DNA of 64,000 bases from Tetranychus cinnabarinus (GCA_022266195.1 WHVY01000002.1:10431001-10495000); one strand, 5' to 3'; positions 50,641-63,050 are shown, counted from the first letter of the stretch. Program-made: numbers and translations. Notes: generated by a model not told the origin, from the sequence alone.

Positions 50641-51747
50641 GGTTTAACTTGAAGTTGACTTTGGATAAATTGATAGAACGATCAAGATGATGAATGAATG
50701 AATGAAAATTGAAATTATGGTTTGGATGAAAAAGTTTCCTTTGTGAAAGTTTCCATTTAGCTGATGATGTATTTTTACATGAATATTCATTGTAAAGACG
50801 ATGAAATATTTAAAATCTTATCACAAGTTTGACTTGAATTTTTGCATTACAATTATTATTTAAACATGTATACTAATGAGCAGCTTTTGGTACAAAATTT
50901 TGCTTTCAAAAGTTTTACTCAATTAATCTTGAGTTTCATTGTTTCCCTCAGTAAATTCATTTGCTATTCAACCTTTTTTTTTGGTTTCCTAAGCATTTGA
51001 GCAAAAATTCAAAATCAATCTCACTAAATTGATTGCTCAACATTTGCAGGCACATCTTTATGATTTATTTTCAAAATGTTTCAGCAAATATTTCATTGAA
51101 CAAAAAAACAATTTCAACAGATTTCATGTGTTCATCAAGTTTAACAGATAAACACATTGATTTGTGTCATTTTGTTTCTCCCTGTATTTGCTCAATTGTT
51201 TTTTCTCTGCGTTTCACTCTTAGCCTAAGGTTATTGTTTACCAATCTATCAATAATATAAAAGTTATCAAAATGAGAGAAGAAAAAGATTCTCTTTAGAT
51301 TCAACCTTTTTGACAATATCAGATTATTGGCATTTATTGAGAGCTTGGCGGAACTTGATGTGACTTTAATCAATAGAATCAATCAATTTTCATTCTTCTT
51401 TTTTCTTCCAATTTTTCTCGATCAGTTTCAAGCTTTACCTTTTGTTTTTGCTAGTCTACTCTATTCATGGCAATCACCATAATACATCAAGTTATCATGG
51501 TGATCACACACAGGTAAAAAGAAGGAAAATAAAGACAAAAAAACATAATCAATAAAGTTCTCAACATCCGGCGGAAATTATTCTTGGCCCTATTTCATTT
51601 TCATGGTTTTTTTTGTTGTCTTTTATTTGTTATAATGTATCATCAAGATCACAAGTTGCATGTTAATTCGGGTTTTGTTTTACGCCTTGAACAACCAGGA
51701 AAATAACTGTGAACTTGTTAGCAACATATTTATGAATATCAGTTTGA

Positions 51748-52038
51748 AATGTTGAGTGCTCAAAAGCAGTGTCAAGGAAAAGCGATAACCTCAAAGCCTT
51801 TGATAAGAGGTACCAATTTGGTTCAAGTGATTTGCATCTAGATTTTCCATCAGCCTCTTCGCACACTCCTCGGAGTGATCTGAAAATATTCATTTATTGC
51901 CAATATTATAATAGAAACCCAATCGATAGAATTGATAAAGGATTTTGTATGACGAGGATTCCAGCAACACCTTTGATTGTTGCCAAGCTATCAAAAGCAG
52001 ATGACTTTCATTTAAGAATGCTCATCAAAAAGGTTTAA
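51748..52038 (+). other. Unrecognised open frame, about 97 codons, no ATG start
   Basis: Open from after a TGA to the stop at 52036-52038. It includes HLDFPSASSHTPRSDLKIFI and GFCMTRIPATPLIVAKLSKA. Composition is more protein-like than neighbouring frames, but there is no ATG near the start. The opposite strand is also open over part of it. It may be a relic of a mobile-element gene or an exon. It ends about 100 bases before a tRNA-like sequence. Confidence 0.2.
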
Positions 52039-52143
52039 AGAAAAACGAATAAGCTTGACCAGCGATCATTAATACCAAGATTTATTCACAATCATTGATT
52101 GCGATAATTTATTTCAGCATTGGAATTGTATTCATCAAAGGTA

Positions 52144-52216
52144 TCTCTGGTAGTAAAGTGGTTAGTATCCTCAACTTTCATAGCACAGCTATGAGCTTGA
52201 AACTGAATTGATCCAT
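52144..52216 (+). pseudogene. tRNA-Glu-like relic (possible SINE head)
   Basis: The 5' half (TCTCTGGTAGTAAAGTGGTT then AGTATCCT) closely follows tRNA-Glu, including the A box and D loop, and places TTC at anticodon positions 34-36. The 3' half is degenerate: the anticodon stem does not pair, the B-box-like AGCTTGAAACT is imperfect, and no 3' acceptor strand complementary to TCTCTGG is present. It is therefore not a functional tRNA. Confidence 0.4.
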
Positions 52217-54119
52217 GGAATGAAAATCAATTTATCATTTGCAGTGCTTAACACTGACAATGTCACTGGAACTTACTTCCTTTTACTCAACCCAATTAGC
52301 TTTCAATGCTTGGACTGCGCATAAATTTCCATGACTTTTGCTTAATTGTAACCAAGGGTATTTTGAAGTCAATTAACGGCTGGACCAATTGTTACTTTGT
52401 ATTAAAAAACTGTAACCTTAGATGCTTTCATCTTATTTGGTTTCATCTGTTGATTTGTCCCTTGAGAAGTGAGGCATTAAATCTCAATCAGTGATTGGAA
52501 TGAATGGATAAATTTCAGAGTTACTATACTGGTCAACATTTTAACCTGAAAAGTCAATATCCAGTGGATTAACATTAATGATTAACAGCAGCAGTTAAGA
52601 TTGCCATTTCAAAGAAACATTGATTGATTGAATCCAAAATTTAGCTTTTCATCAAAACATCTAATGATTCAATGAAACAATTTGAAGTGAACCATCTTTT
52701 GCTTTCAATGTTTAAACATGTTTATCAACATTTACTCGGATAACAAATCTCAATATTTTGTTTCAATTGTGATTCAACCAACAGATGATTATTAGTTGAT
52801 AACAAATGAAAATATTGTTTTCCAAGTCAATAATAATCTGAGAAATCTAAAAATCTGGTTCAAAGCTCGAGGCAATCAAAGTTATACATTTTATATCAAA
52901 AGTAAATATAAAAAGGTAAAGAAGTAAACTCAATATAATTGAGCCAATATTTTTTACCTTTAAACTGAAGAGTCGAGTATTTTCATCATCTTTATCATCT
53001 CTTCATCATCATTATCCTCTTAAACTATCATGTACCTCAATGAATTTGAAGGTAAATGCTAGTTAAAAATGACTCTTGAAGGAGTCACAAAATTTTCAAG
53101 TTAAATCTTTTAATTGCAACAATTTGGCCTCAATAATCTGCTAGTCAATTAAGGTAATTTAAATTGTAACCCTAATAAGTATTAAAGGTAATGAGTCTCA
53201 AGAGTATCAACCTTTTTGAGTGTTAGTGATTCACTTTAAAACAATTTTCAATTGTTTCATTTGTTAAGTGTTGATTTGAAATGATTAAAAGGCTTACAAG
53301 GTGAAATTAAGATGAATGTTCAAGTTAAATTGAAACCTTTAGTTTCTTTGCCTATCAAGGGATTCACAGAGTTGAAATTTGATTAGTTGCTCTGATTATT
53401 GTAACCTGAACGGAAATGAATGTTGACAATCATTAAGATTGTCAAGTTGAATCTTCATTACGTTTCAGATTAATTAACATGCTAAGATTTTTCATTTCCT
53501 ATGAAAACTGGAAAAATACTTTCACGCAATTAATAGCCCTCATTGAGTGTTATTAAACTGGGAAAAGTCATTAATGTTGTTTCGCCTTACAGCAATTAGT
53601 AATCTTTAATGTTGGGCCTTTACGATTTTGGGTTAATATTTAGATTTGATGAGACTAAATTGAAAATTAACTTTGATTGTTAATTTTTGCTAATAAACGT
53701 TTGATGTTAAGTGATCATCTTATCTACATGATAGTTGAAGGTAATTAGCTTCAAGCTTTTAGCTACAAATCACCATCTTAACAGCTACCATTAATGTAAC
53801 TATCTGGGTTGTACATATTCATCATTATTGTTAATTACGCAGTTTACAGGGTTAACTTTAAATTTTGACATTTTGCAATTTTTTGTTGCCTTGTCGTTAC
53901 CTTTTCATTTTGTAACTTTCAATTTCAATTGTTGAGATTTTCATTTGATGCTCATTTCAATCTTATATCTTGGAAAGAAATTAATTTTCACCCTTTTTTT
54001 TATCTAATTTCATTTTCATTTTCGTTTAGAGATGAACAATGAAATGAGCAACCTTTTGTTAATGTAAATTGAATAAGATGGTGATGAGATGACAAAAATA
54101 TTACATTTACACAAAGCAT

Positions 54120-54830
54120 TGAGAGATGAGTTTAAATATTGTTAAAATGTTGTCTTTAGTTGCTATTATTGAAGATCCTTTCTCCTTCCATGAAATTATT
54201 GATTGCAACTCGAGTAATTTATCAATAGCTATTTGTCGTCAATATTGGAATGGTTTGGTTTTAGATTGTGTTACTTCGACTTTTGGCTTGACTGCTATTC
54301 AATGGTGGAAACGAAATTATCCTAAAATATTAATACAAATTTCCTGATCCAGGAAATGAAATCATCATTGCCATTGACCTTTATAACATTTACAGTGGGG
54401 CCAAAATGGTTCATTATCTCATCATGTAATCGTATATTGCTTTCCGTTGAGCATAATACATGGATGTAATAATTCCAATGACATTGAGACGACATCTTAA
54501 ACAGCCATTTAAATCATCTTAAATACTGGAACAATAATAATGGTATCAAATCGTTTTACCATCCATCCTGACATGGTAATAAAAGGGGCAGACTTTAACT
54601 CGATGGTCAAATTACATTCAATTGGTATCGATATCATTCAAGTGGAGACGATCAGCATATACATTAGCAGGTCCAGGCCCAAAATAATTCAAAAACATCG
54701 ACTCTTTGCATCTAGCTTCGACCATTTGGCGATTACCAACAAAAATATAATCCGTTACGGAAATTTTCACAAGCTTTCCATGTACGAAGAGGCTACTTTG
54801 AACTAAATTGACGAAATTTGACCACAAAAG
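54120..54830. other. Region with unrecognised open frames on both strands
   Basis: A + strand frame at 54126-54347 and overlapping frames on both strands at 54540-54827 (minus strand includes ISVTDYIFVGNRQMVEARCK and FGPGPANVYADRLHLNDI). Composition is less skewed than the surroundings. I recognise no family. A decayed gene or transposon fragment is the most likely reading. Confidence 0.2.
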
Positions 54831-55679
54831 AATGTATTTGAAATTAAAAAAGATTTACATGCAAGATTTGTTACTTATGATAGTAAATAATTGTTTTAAC
54901 AGCAAAAATTGTTAACAAAAATGGTTTGCAAAAATAATTAAAGAAGCAATTAATTTTAGAAGCCAATTGTTAATGTTATTAAAAAAGAGGGAAAGCTTAG
55001 CTTCACTTGGCAACCGTCGAGAAGCGCGTTTTTTGAAGGCAAACATGATGATTACGATATTAATATTAAGTAACATTAATTAGTAACCAGCAAGCTTTTA
55101 CGTTAACTGAAATTGATTGAATGGATAACAAACACATTAGGCAATCAATTTGATTGGAAAGAAGGTTAAAAAGCAAAGTACATATAATCAATAAATCATT
55201 AGAAATAATATGAATATTTCATTTGTATTAATGCAGGGAGGTAAAGCAAAGCAAATGTAAAAAACAATCCATTGAGTAAACAAGTCAAGAAACAAACAAT
55301 CAAATACTATTGATAATTAACTTTAACCAAAAAGGAGAAGTTCAGTGATAAATTGTTAATTATGATCAGTAATCTAGTGTTGAACATAAATTGTGTTTAG
55401 AGTTAATAACCCACAATGTTAACAAGAGTAACATAAGCAAGAAAACAATAAGCTAAATCTATCAAAGCTAATAATATGATTCAGTTTATATGATCAAGAT
55501 AGGAGAACCAAGAATCACACAAAAATCAACCCAGAAATTCTGATTTAATGGTAGGCAAAGGAGAAGTAACTTTGAAAAAAGATGATGAAGATGACGATGA
55601 AATCAATTTCAAACTCAAAAGAAACAAACTTTACAGAAAATGAAAAGGAAAAAGCAATTATTTGACGCTAAAAAGTCCA

Positions 55680-56225
55680 ATGTCAAGAACTAATCTTGAT
55701 GGGAAGAGAGTGACTTTACTAGGTTGGGAAGTTTTTGACTTTCAGCCTGAGCAAAGTCACCCAAGTATGATAGATAGATCGATGATGAAGGTTATGAGAG
55801 TGTCGGAAAAGATGAAGTAGACAACGAAAATGATGTGGTTGCAGCACAAAATTTGACGAAAAGCGAAAAATGAAAAAATGCAGTCATTGGACTTTGAAAA
55901 GTCCCATAACAAGAGCTAATTTTAATGGGACGAGAGTGACTTTGTTGGGTGGAAAAATTGACTACTTTCAGCCTCGATCATTCACTCTAACTTTGTGCAA
56001 TGCATCAATTGTGAAAAAATAATGAAAGAATTTAGATTATGATGAAGATGAGGATGATGACGAGGATGATGACGAGATTGACTTTTAACCCAAAAAATAA
56101 GCGAAAGATGAGAATGAAAATAGAATCATTCGATCTGAAAGTTCCCATAGCAAGAGCGTATTTCAATGGGAAAAGAGTGACTTTGTTAGGTTGAAACACT
56201 TTTGACTTTCAGCCTTGACAAACTC
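55680..56225 (+). repeat. Cluster B: three tandem units of the 'GAGTGAC' repeat
   Basis: Cores with GAGTGAC at 55708, 55934 and 56175 (spacing 226 and 241). Spacer sequences also match cluster A: AGTCATTGGACTTTGAA before unit 2, and AGCGAAAGATGA plus AAAGTTCCCA before unit 3. The whole triplet was therefore duplicated as a block over about 9 kb. Confidence 0.8.
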
Positions 56226-56229
56226 AGAG

Positions 56230-56300
56230 AGTGTGAGAAATATGATGATGATGATTATGATGACAATGAAAATGATGAAGATGAAGATGATGGTGAAGGA
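56230..56300 (+). repeat. GAT/GAA-rich low-complexity tract
   Basis: Mixed GAT, GAC and GAA triplets follow cluster B. They are non-coding. Confidence 0.6.
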
Positions 56301-59300
56301 GGAAAGAATGAGAAGGTAAATTATGTTGTTATGTGTTTAACAACATAAATCATTTGATGAAATGCACTGAATTATATATAAATGAGTTGCTGTTTAAATG
56401 TGTCTCTGGGTTGACAGTTTTGTATTGATATGGTTACATTTGACAAGGTGATGATGAGTGGAAAGATTCACATTATTATTATGATCACATACACAATCTA
56501 ATATTGAATGGACCCATGAAAAAGAAAGTAGAGTCTATATTGTGATGGTAAATGATGATAAAAAATGATTCTCCTTTTGTATCATGATAAAAAGATGATG
56601 AAGATGAAAAAGATGAAAAATCATCTTTTCCTTTAACATTGATGACTTTATTCATTTTTACCTTTTCTTCCCTTCTTTCCAGTTCTTTGTTATTTAACCA
56701 ATCTTAACGTTTATCCCATTTGTCTTAATATTACAATTATTATAACTTTAAATTGTTTTGTAATTTATTATATTAAATCATGCAATTTAAAACAACCAAA
56801 CACACATTATGACACTACAAATCTTCATTAACTAAACTCTTCATTAAGGTAATTACAAGGTTAATACACTTGGGTTAACCTAAATTAACGGCAACCAACT
56901 TAATGGTTACAATAATGGATAGATAATTGTGATTATAATGATAATCATCGTCATGATTGTGATGGTGAGCATCACTATTTGTGAGAAAAATCAAATGAGA
57001 AAAAAAAGGTAAAAATCAATAAGTCGACGTTTAATTGTGATGTATTGTCGAGTTTCATCAATGAAAGTGAAAATTTAATTCATTTTAATGGCTGGTTATG
57101 GCTGTTTATTAGCAATCATTTTTTAATGTTGATATAATTGTCCAGTTATGAGCTTTTATTGGGTGAACACTCATTTGTAATTCAAAGTTGCTCTTCACTC
57201 TCCACTGAACTTTCACTTTTCACAATGTTTCCAAGTCAGGTTTGATTATTTTGATGGCAAAAATTATTATGTCTTCACACTTTTCAGGTAAATAAATACA
57301 TTGTACCCGTTGAAAGATGATTAATAGCAGACATTATTTTTCAATTTTCATCAAATAATTACAAATATCTTAATTGACAAACTTTCATTTACCAAAACAA
57401 ATTTGATGAAACATTATGCGCTTAAATTTGCAACAATTAACTTTGTGCGACTGAAACAGGCAAGAGTAAAATTCAAACTTTGAATAGTTAATTAAGCTGT
57501 AATAAGTAATAGTATCTAGATGACTTTAGTTATTATGCATCAATACAGAAATTGTTACTCGCTTAATGACCTGACCATGCCAACTATGCAATTGGCAATT
57601 TGCATTAAGATACAATCAGCTTAAATTATAATCATAAGCATCGTAAGAGTTGATTGAGGTTTCGAAATGTACGAGGAGACGAAAAACTATTTACGCTATA
57701 AAGTCATTAGCTCTGCATTTCGCATCGCTTTTGGATAAAATACTCGCATTCGGATGTGAAAAGATTGAAAGATTTGATACATGCACAGTGAAATCTGAAG
57801 GAAAATGCCATGGCTAAAAGGAAAATGTTTGCAAACTCAACACAACTCAACTTCAAGCTTGAGATTCATCTCTAATCTCTAAATAGGCCGACACGGGTCA
57901 TGGTCACGGGTCAAATCTAAAAGATTTCACGAGTATTTCCACAAATTACAAAAGCTCATTGGAACACTTTCATTTGAAACTTTTCCTGTTTATGACTTTT
58001 TGTTAACAAATACAACTCATAAACTCTTAGCGTGAAATATAAAAAATAAAATTTCCATCAATATTTGCATCTTTAAATATCCATCCAACAACCTGAGAGT
58101 TAAGTTTATCATTTATTTTCATCTCATTAGTTTTCATGTTTATCCTTTTTTGAAATTTAGTTTTATATCTTTTCATACATTTTTACTTTTACTCTTTCAA
58201 TTTGTATTTTATTCTCAATTCAATTCAGATCATGTTGGTGTATATCTTATTATTTTGTCCTTTTGTATTTACGAATGGAAACAGAAGGAACAAAAAACTG
58301 AATGTTAAGTTGAATTAAGATGAAACAAAAAACAGCAGAAAACAAAAAGCAGAGAAAAGTAAATTTAGAATCAGATATTTCATGATGAAAAAAATTACTT
58401 CAGGGAGTTGAATATTATTTGCAACAATTATAATAAGTAACAATTGATGAAACTCTGTTTTTTGCTCATTCAACTAATTCCTCTTTGTCAACATGATTAA
58501 CATAAGGTCAGTTGAAAGTTGTAATAAACATGATTAGTAAAAGTTTTCAAAGCGAGTGTCAAGAGATTTGGATAAAACTGTGTTAATTAACATCTGAAAA
58601 GAGAAGCTGAACAATTTCATTCCAACATTGATATAATTATGCACTAAATTAACGTTGATTATGAGGGATAATTTTCTGTAGCGACTTCAATCAAGTTTCA
58701 GAAAAAAGTATTGCATGAACATTGAAAAGTTAGACAAAACTTTGGAAAACTTTAGCATTCCAAACATGATAATGGAAACATGATCAAGATTCAGAATGAA
58801 AAGGTGAGAATCGAGGGAAAATGAACCAAAGTTATTCAAAGAATTTAAATTCAAAAGAGAAAATTCATAATTTCTTCTTTCCATGTAAAGAAGTGAAATT
58901 TGGCAAAAGTTAATTAGTTGAATTGAAGTGAAAAGAAGTGGAAAAAAGTGAATTTTAATAAAAAATTTTTGTGGTCAAAAGTGAGGAAAGTTTTTTCAAA
59001 GTCTCATGAAATTATCATTTTCATTAGACTTTTCAAGGAAATTTAAAGGTGAGTTGAAGATGGAAGATGATGAATCTTGAAATGCTTTGATTCATGTTGT
59101 ACATGGAATGGTAAAAGGTAAAGGAGAATAAGAAAAAAAGATTTTACACTTTCAGGGTAAACAAAATGGAATGATGAGAAATGATGATCTATTCAAGTGT
59201 CAACTCGAAGAAAAGATGAACATGGAGAATGACAAGATTGACTTATCATTCCCAGTCTGTAATGTAATAATAATATTTTGTTTCTTCCCTGATATTTATT

Positions 59301-59439
59301 ATATTACGCATTGAAATGTTTCCAATTTAAACCTTTTTTCTAAGTTTTCAAAAATTCAACTTTTTCCCTTTTCTTTTATCACATTGAGCTTGCAAACTCA
59401 GAAACAATTGAATAAAAAATTTTGATAACTTTTTACGTC

Positions 59440-59640
59440 ATGAAAGGGGGCATAAAAACTGAGCCCATAATTACTATTAAATCCTACGATTGACAGTTTT
59501 TAAGAAAATCGAGGTCTGGGTTGAAATTTGATCGCCTTTTGTACAGTCCTGTGAACAGATTTTTTCATCAAATCATGTAGAATTCCCAGAATTTAAAGAG
59601 CATAAACCCAGAGTCCAAGGCCCATCCGAGGTAAATAGGT
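59440..59640 (+). repeat. Diverged copy of the 36-37 kb fold-back repeat arm
   Basis: Shared markers with the arms at 36-37.6 kb include GGGGCATAAAAACTGAGCCC-like sequence, AAGAAAATCGAGGTCTGGGT and TTTGATCGCCTTTTGT. It is a single arm, with no inverted partner next to it. Confidence 0.4.
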
Positions 59641-59930
59641 TATTGACCTCTTAATGTAATTTGAAAATTATTTCCCTTATTTCAGATTTGTTGATGATCA
59701 TAACTCGAAACGTTGGATTGACAAACTAATCTTTCCAAAAAGCATTGATAAACTGAACGGTGCATAAACACTTCATTTCTTACAAACGTGAGTTATGCAC
59801 ACTCTAAGAGAATGGTCTTCAAATGTTATTTAGTGGTCAAGTTAAATGACTTATAATGAGCTCAAACACCATTGAGCCACATTAACAATGTTTGATAAAC
59901 TTGATGTTAGATGTATCACACTTTGAAGTA

Positions 59931-60532
59931 ACCTGTGGGGAGAAAGTTATGGACAAATTACTACTCTAGTAATCTGAAGTTTTCTCAGAACTGGGTTAAG
60001 CTAAAGGATTAGAATTTTCACAGAATTTTATCTAGTCATTGAAGAATTTAATACAAAAATTTCAAAAATTTTGCGCTAATAATTATTGATTTATCACCAT
60101 TTAAAGTTCAACTTGGCCTGATCTTTTCTCCGCTATTTATGCGTCCAACCTCAGGTAGTTTTTGACGCCTCAGGATTTTCATTAATCCCTGAGTCTAATA
60201 ATCTTTCTAATGTACCTCAGCTTAGTTCATTCGAAAGCTCATGATCTCCCCTCGAGGCTTATGTTTGTTCGGATGGATTTGAGGCCAATATCATGCTGAA
60301 TTAATCGATAGAATAAAACTCTAACTAAAAAATTTGATTCTCAATATTTTCACAGGCTCATGAAACATCACAAATTTCATGTTTATAAAGCATATAATAG
60401 TGGTATCGAATATATTCGATCTATTTACTAGATGCTGAGCTTCAATTTCATATCAAAAAAATTGTATTATTCAAAAAAATAAACTAATTACAATCATTTG
60501 AACAAAATGTCCATAACTTTCTCCCCACAGGT
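59931..60532. mobile_element. Non-autonomous DNA transposon with 25-bp TIRs and TA duplication
   Basis: Perfect terminal inverted repeats begin ACCTGTGGGGAGAAAGTTAT and end with its complement. Both sides are flanked by TA (59929-59930 and 60533-60534). At 602 bp with no transposase frame it is a MITE. The TA target duplication fits the Tc1/mariner superfamily. Confidence 0.8.
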
Positions 60533-60706
60533 TATCTAGTGATTCACTGAATAATGCACAACGATCTGCGTCATCAACTTAAATTCACTAGAAAATTTGT
60601 TAATACAGCAGTAATACATACATTAAATATAATTTGAGAACCGAGAAAAGGAAATAGGTTAAACCAAAGAGTGGGCCATTCCAGACGAATGCAGTTGTTT
60701 ATTATA

Positions 60707-61269
60707 CAGGGTGTTAGAAAATCAACTAGACCTGTTTGCGCTTCAATATTTTTCGAACCAAGCAGAGTAAACAGACTTGTGATATATTGTTAGAATCGTC
60801 TTTGACTAGAAAAAATATTAGAATGGAAAAAAGAACTTTCGCATAACTTTAGCTCTCAAAAATGGACGAAAACTAAATTTTTTTCTCTTTTGGTTTTTCG
60901 AATTTTTCACTGATTTCGAACTCGAATTTTTCTTACTTTTTAGGTTCAAAAGAATCTTGAATGCATGTCGACAAATATGCTTTAACTTTTTATTTCAATT
61001 AATTATCCATCAAAAATTTTCCCTATTATTGAATTTTCATCCCATAGTAAAAATAACCAAAATTTCTTAAAATTTCACCTAAAATTTTCCCAATTTTTTT
61101 GCATCGTCTGGGATTGGTAGTTCGGCCTAGAATTTTCCTTTTTGAAAATGAACGGAATTTTTTAAGTTAGACTTTCAGCTTTCTAATGATACCAAAAACA
61201 AAAAAAATGGCCCAGCAATTTCGAAGTTATTATCATTCAAACAGGTCTAGTTGATTTTCTAACACCCCG
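60707..61269. mobile_element. Mariner-type MITE, 563 bp, 32-bp TIRs
   Basis: It starts CAGGGTGTTAGAAAATCAAC and ends with the complementary 32-base repeat, with one mismatch (second base A versus G). TA flanks both ends (60705-60706 and 61270-61271). CAGGGTG termini with a TA duplication are typical of mariner-like elements. The interior is A/T-rich and non-coding. Confidence 0.85.
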
Positions 61270-61564
61270 TATCTATAACTGCTCCGTGATGCAGTTATCA
61301 AAAAGGTTAAAAAGGAAACTTATAGGATCAGCAGTTACACTGGATCTCAAGTCATATAAATCAATGGGACAAATGTCCATAGCTGGATATTATTCCAGTA
61401 ACAAGGCTCAATCAATCTAAAAAGAAGATAAGGTAGCGATGCTTTTCCAGCTTCAGAAATGCCAACCTTTTCATTTTTTTCAAGTTAATGTTCCAAAATT
61501 TCTTCAACCATAAGTCGATAGTGGAATGCATGGTCTTTGAAAACGATATACCTTGTAGGTGAGC

Positions 61565-62625
61565 TACAGGCATTTCAGCTAGTTTTCCTGTTGTATAACG
61601 GCTATTCCTCTGCACTGGAGTAGCCTTGAGGCTAGATTTCGTTTATAAAATTTCAGCTACTCAACTGTCATATTTCAAGGTCAAGTTCATTCAAAGTCAT
61701 TTCGTTATTTGACCTCTAACTAATATTTGACGGTCAATTTCTGAGATCGTGAAAATTTTAAGATCGGTTGATATTTACTAGTTAGTATCTAACACCGTTG
61801 GTAGCTAATGAATTTTCCTTAAAACCAATTGATAAACATAACAATGTTTACGGTTATTATCAACTTCATCAAATTAACTGTTACTCTTCAATTGTTTCTT
61901 TGTTATTTGACTGTGTTAATAATCCCAATATATTAAAGACTACAATGGGTAAAGATGATAATTAAATTGTGAGATGGCACCAAATACACTGTTATAACTA
62001 AATTATAATTTTATTAACATCTAATGCAAATGAACAGCTATTTTTAATTTATTATTTCAATTTTGTTCCTATTAATTATCTTTTCATTTTCGTGGTTACA
62101 ATCATCAATCACAGTTTTCTTGTTGTATAACGGCTATTACACTGCCCTGGAGTGGCCTTGAGGCTAGATTTTGTTTATAAAATTTCAGCGATTGTCATAT
62201 TTCAAGGTCAAGTTCATTCAAAGTCATTTCGTTTTTTGACCTCTAACTAATATTTGAAGGTCAATTTCTGAGTTCGTGAAAATTTTCACATCGGTTGATA
62301 TTTACTAGTTAGTATCTTACACCGTTGGAAGCTAATGAATTTTCCTTAAAACCAATTGATAAACATAACAATGTTTAAAAACGCAAACTTTGTCTCAGCA
62401 TGAGTTATGAACATGTCACTAGAATCAACCGATCTAAAAATTTTGCAAATAAATTCCAGTATCAGTTAGAGGTGACAAAAGTAAATGACCTTGAATGAAC
62501 TTGACCTTGAAATATGCCAATAGAGTATCGCTCAAATTAGATGCAAAAATGTTTGGCCTCAAGGTCACAGTCAGAACAATAGCCGTTTTACAGCAGGAAA
62601 AACAGCTGAAATGCCAAAGGACTGA
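61565..62625. repeat. Nested direct and inverted repeat complex
   Basis: About 250 bases at 61595-61850 recur almost unchanged at 62125-62375 (GTATAACGGCTATT, CCTTGAGGCTAGATTT, ATTTCAAGGTCAAGTTCATT, AGATCGGTTGATATTTACTA or ACATCGGTTGATATTTACTA). A more diverged copy lies inverted at 62410-62620 (TGAACTTGACCTTGAAATAT, AATAGCCGTTTTACAGCAGG, GCTGAAATGCC). The outer copies form an inverted-repeat pair, so this is probably a fold-back element with an internal duplication. The 94-codon frame at 62495-62779 lies mainly in the inverted copy. Confidence 0.75.
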
Positions 62626-62873
62626 CAAAGTATTTATCTCATCATCAATCAGAGTGATCTGGCAATGTCCAGGCTTAGCATGCACCGTCATAGAAATCAA
62701 CCCCTATATCAACATTGATGCCGGTACTTTCTCCCTATCAGAACATGGCGAGTTTTGTATTTTCCCTTTATTTTGGTAAAAACAAAAATACCAAGCCAAC
62801 ATAATGATCAGTCGGCGAGCTATGATCTTATGAGCTTAAGCCTAATATGGTAAGTTTTTAACTCTATTAAAGA

Positions 62874-63050
62874 GTGACAACAATAAATGGGTTCGAGAGA
62901 TGAAAGCTTAACGCATGCTATTGGTTGTAGATATATGAATAAAAATATATGAATAAATGGTCAACGCTACTCTTACCATTTAATCAATAATCTATAACCA
63001 ATAGCTTTCATTAAGTTTTCATCTCTCGAAGCCATTTAAAATTGTCGTTA
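62874..63050. repeat. Imperfect hairpin element
   Basis: Arms near 62874-62931 and 62989-63050: TTCGAGAGATGAAAGCTTAA with GCTATTGGTTGTAGAT, against ATCTATAACCAATAGC with TTTTCATCTCTCGAA. The spacer is about 57 bases and contains a small ATATATGAATAAA duplication. Confidence 0.75.

Noticed and set aside
62495..62779. 94-codon frame resembling a small protein
   Set aside because: More than half of it is the inverted copy of the 61.6-62.4 kb repeat; the opposite strand is equally open.
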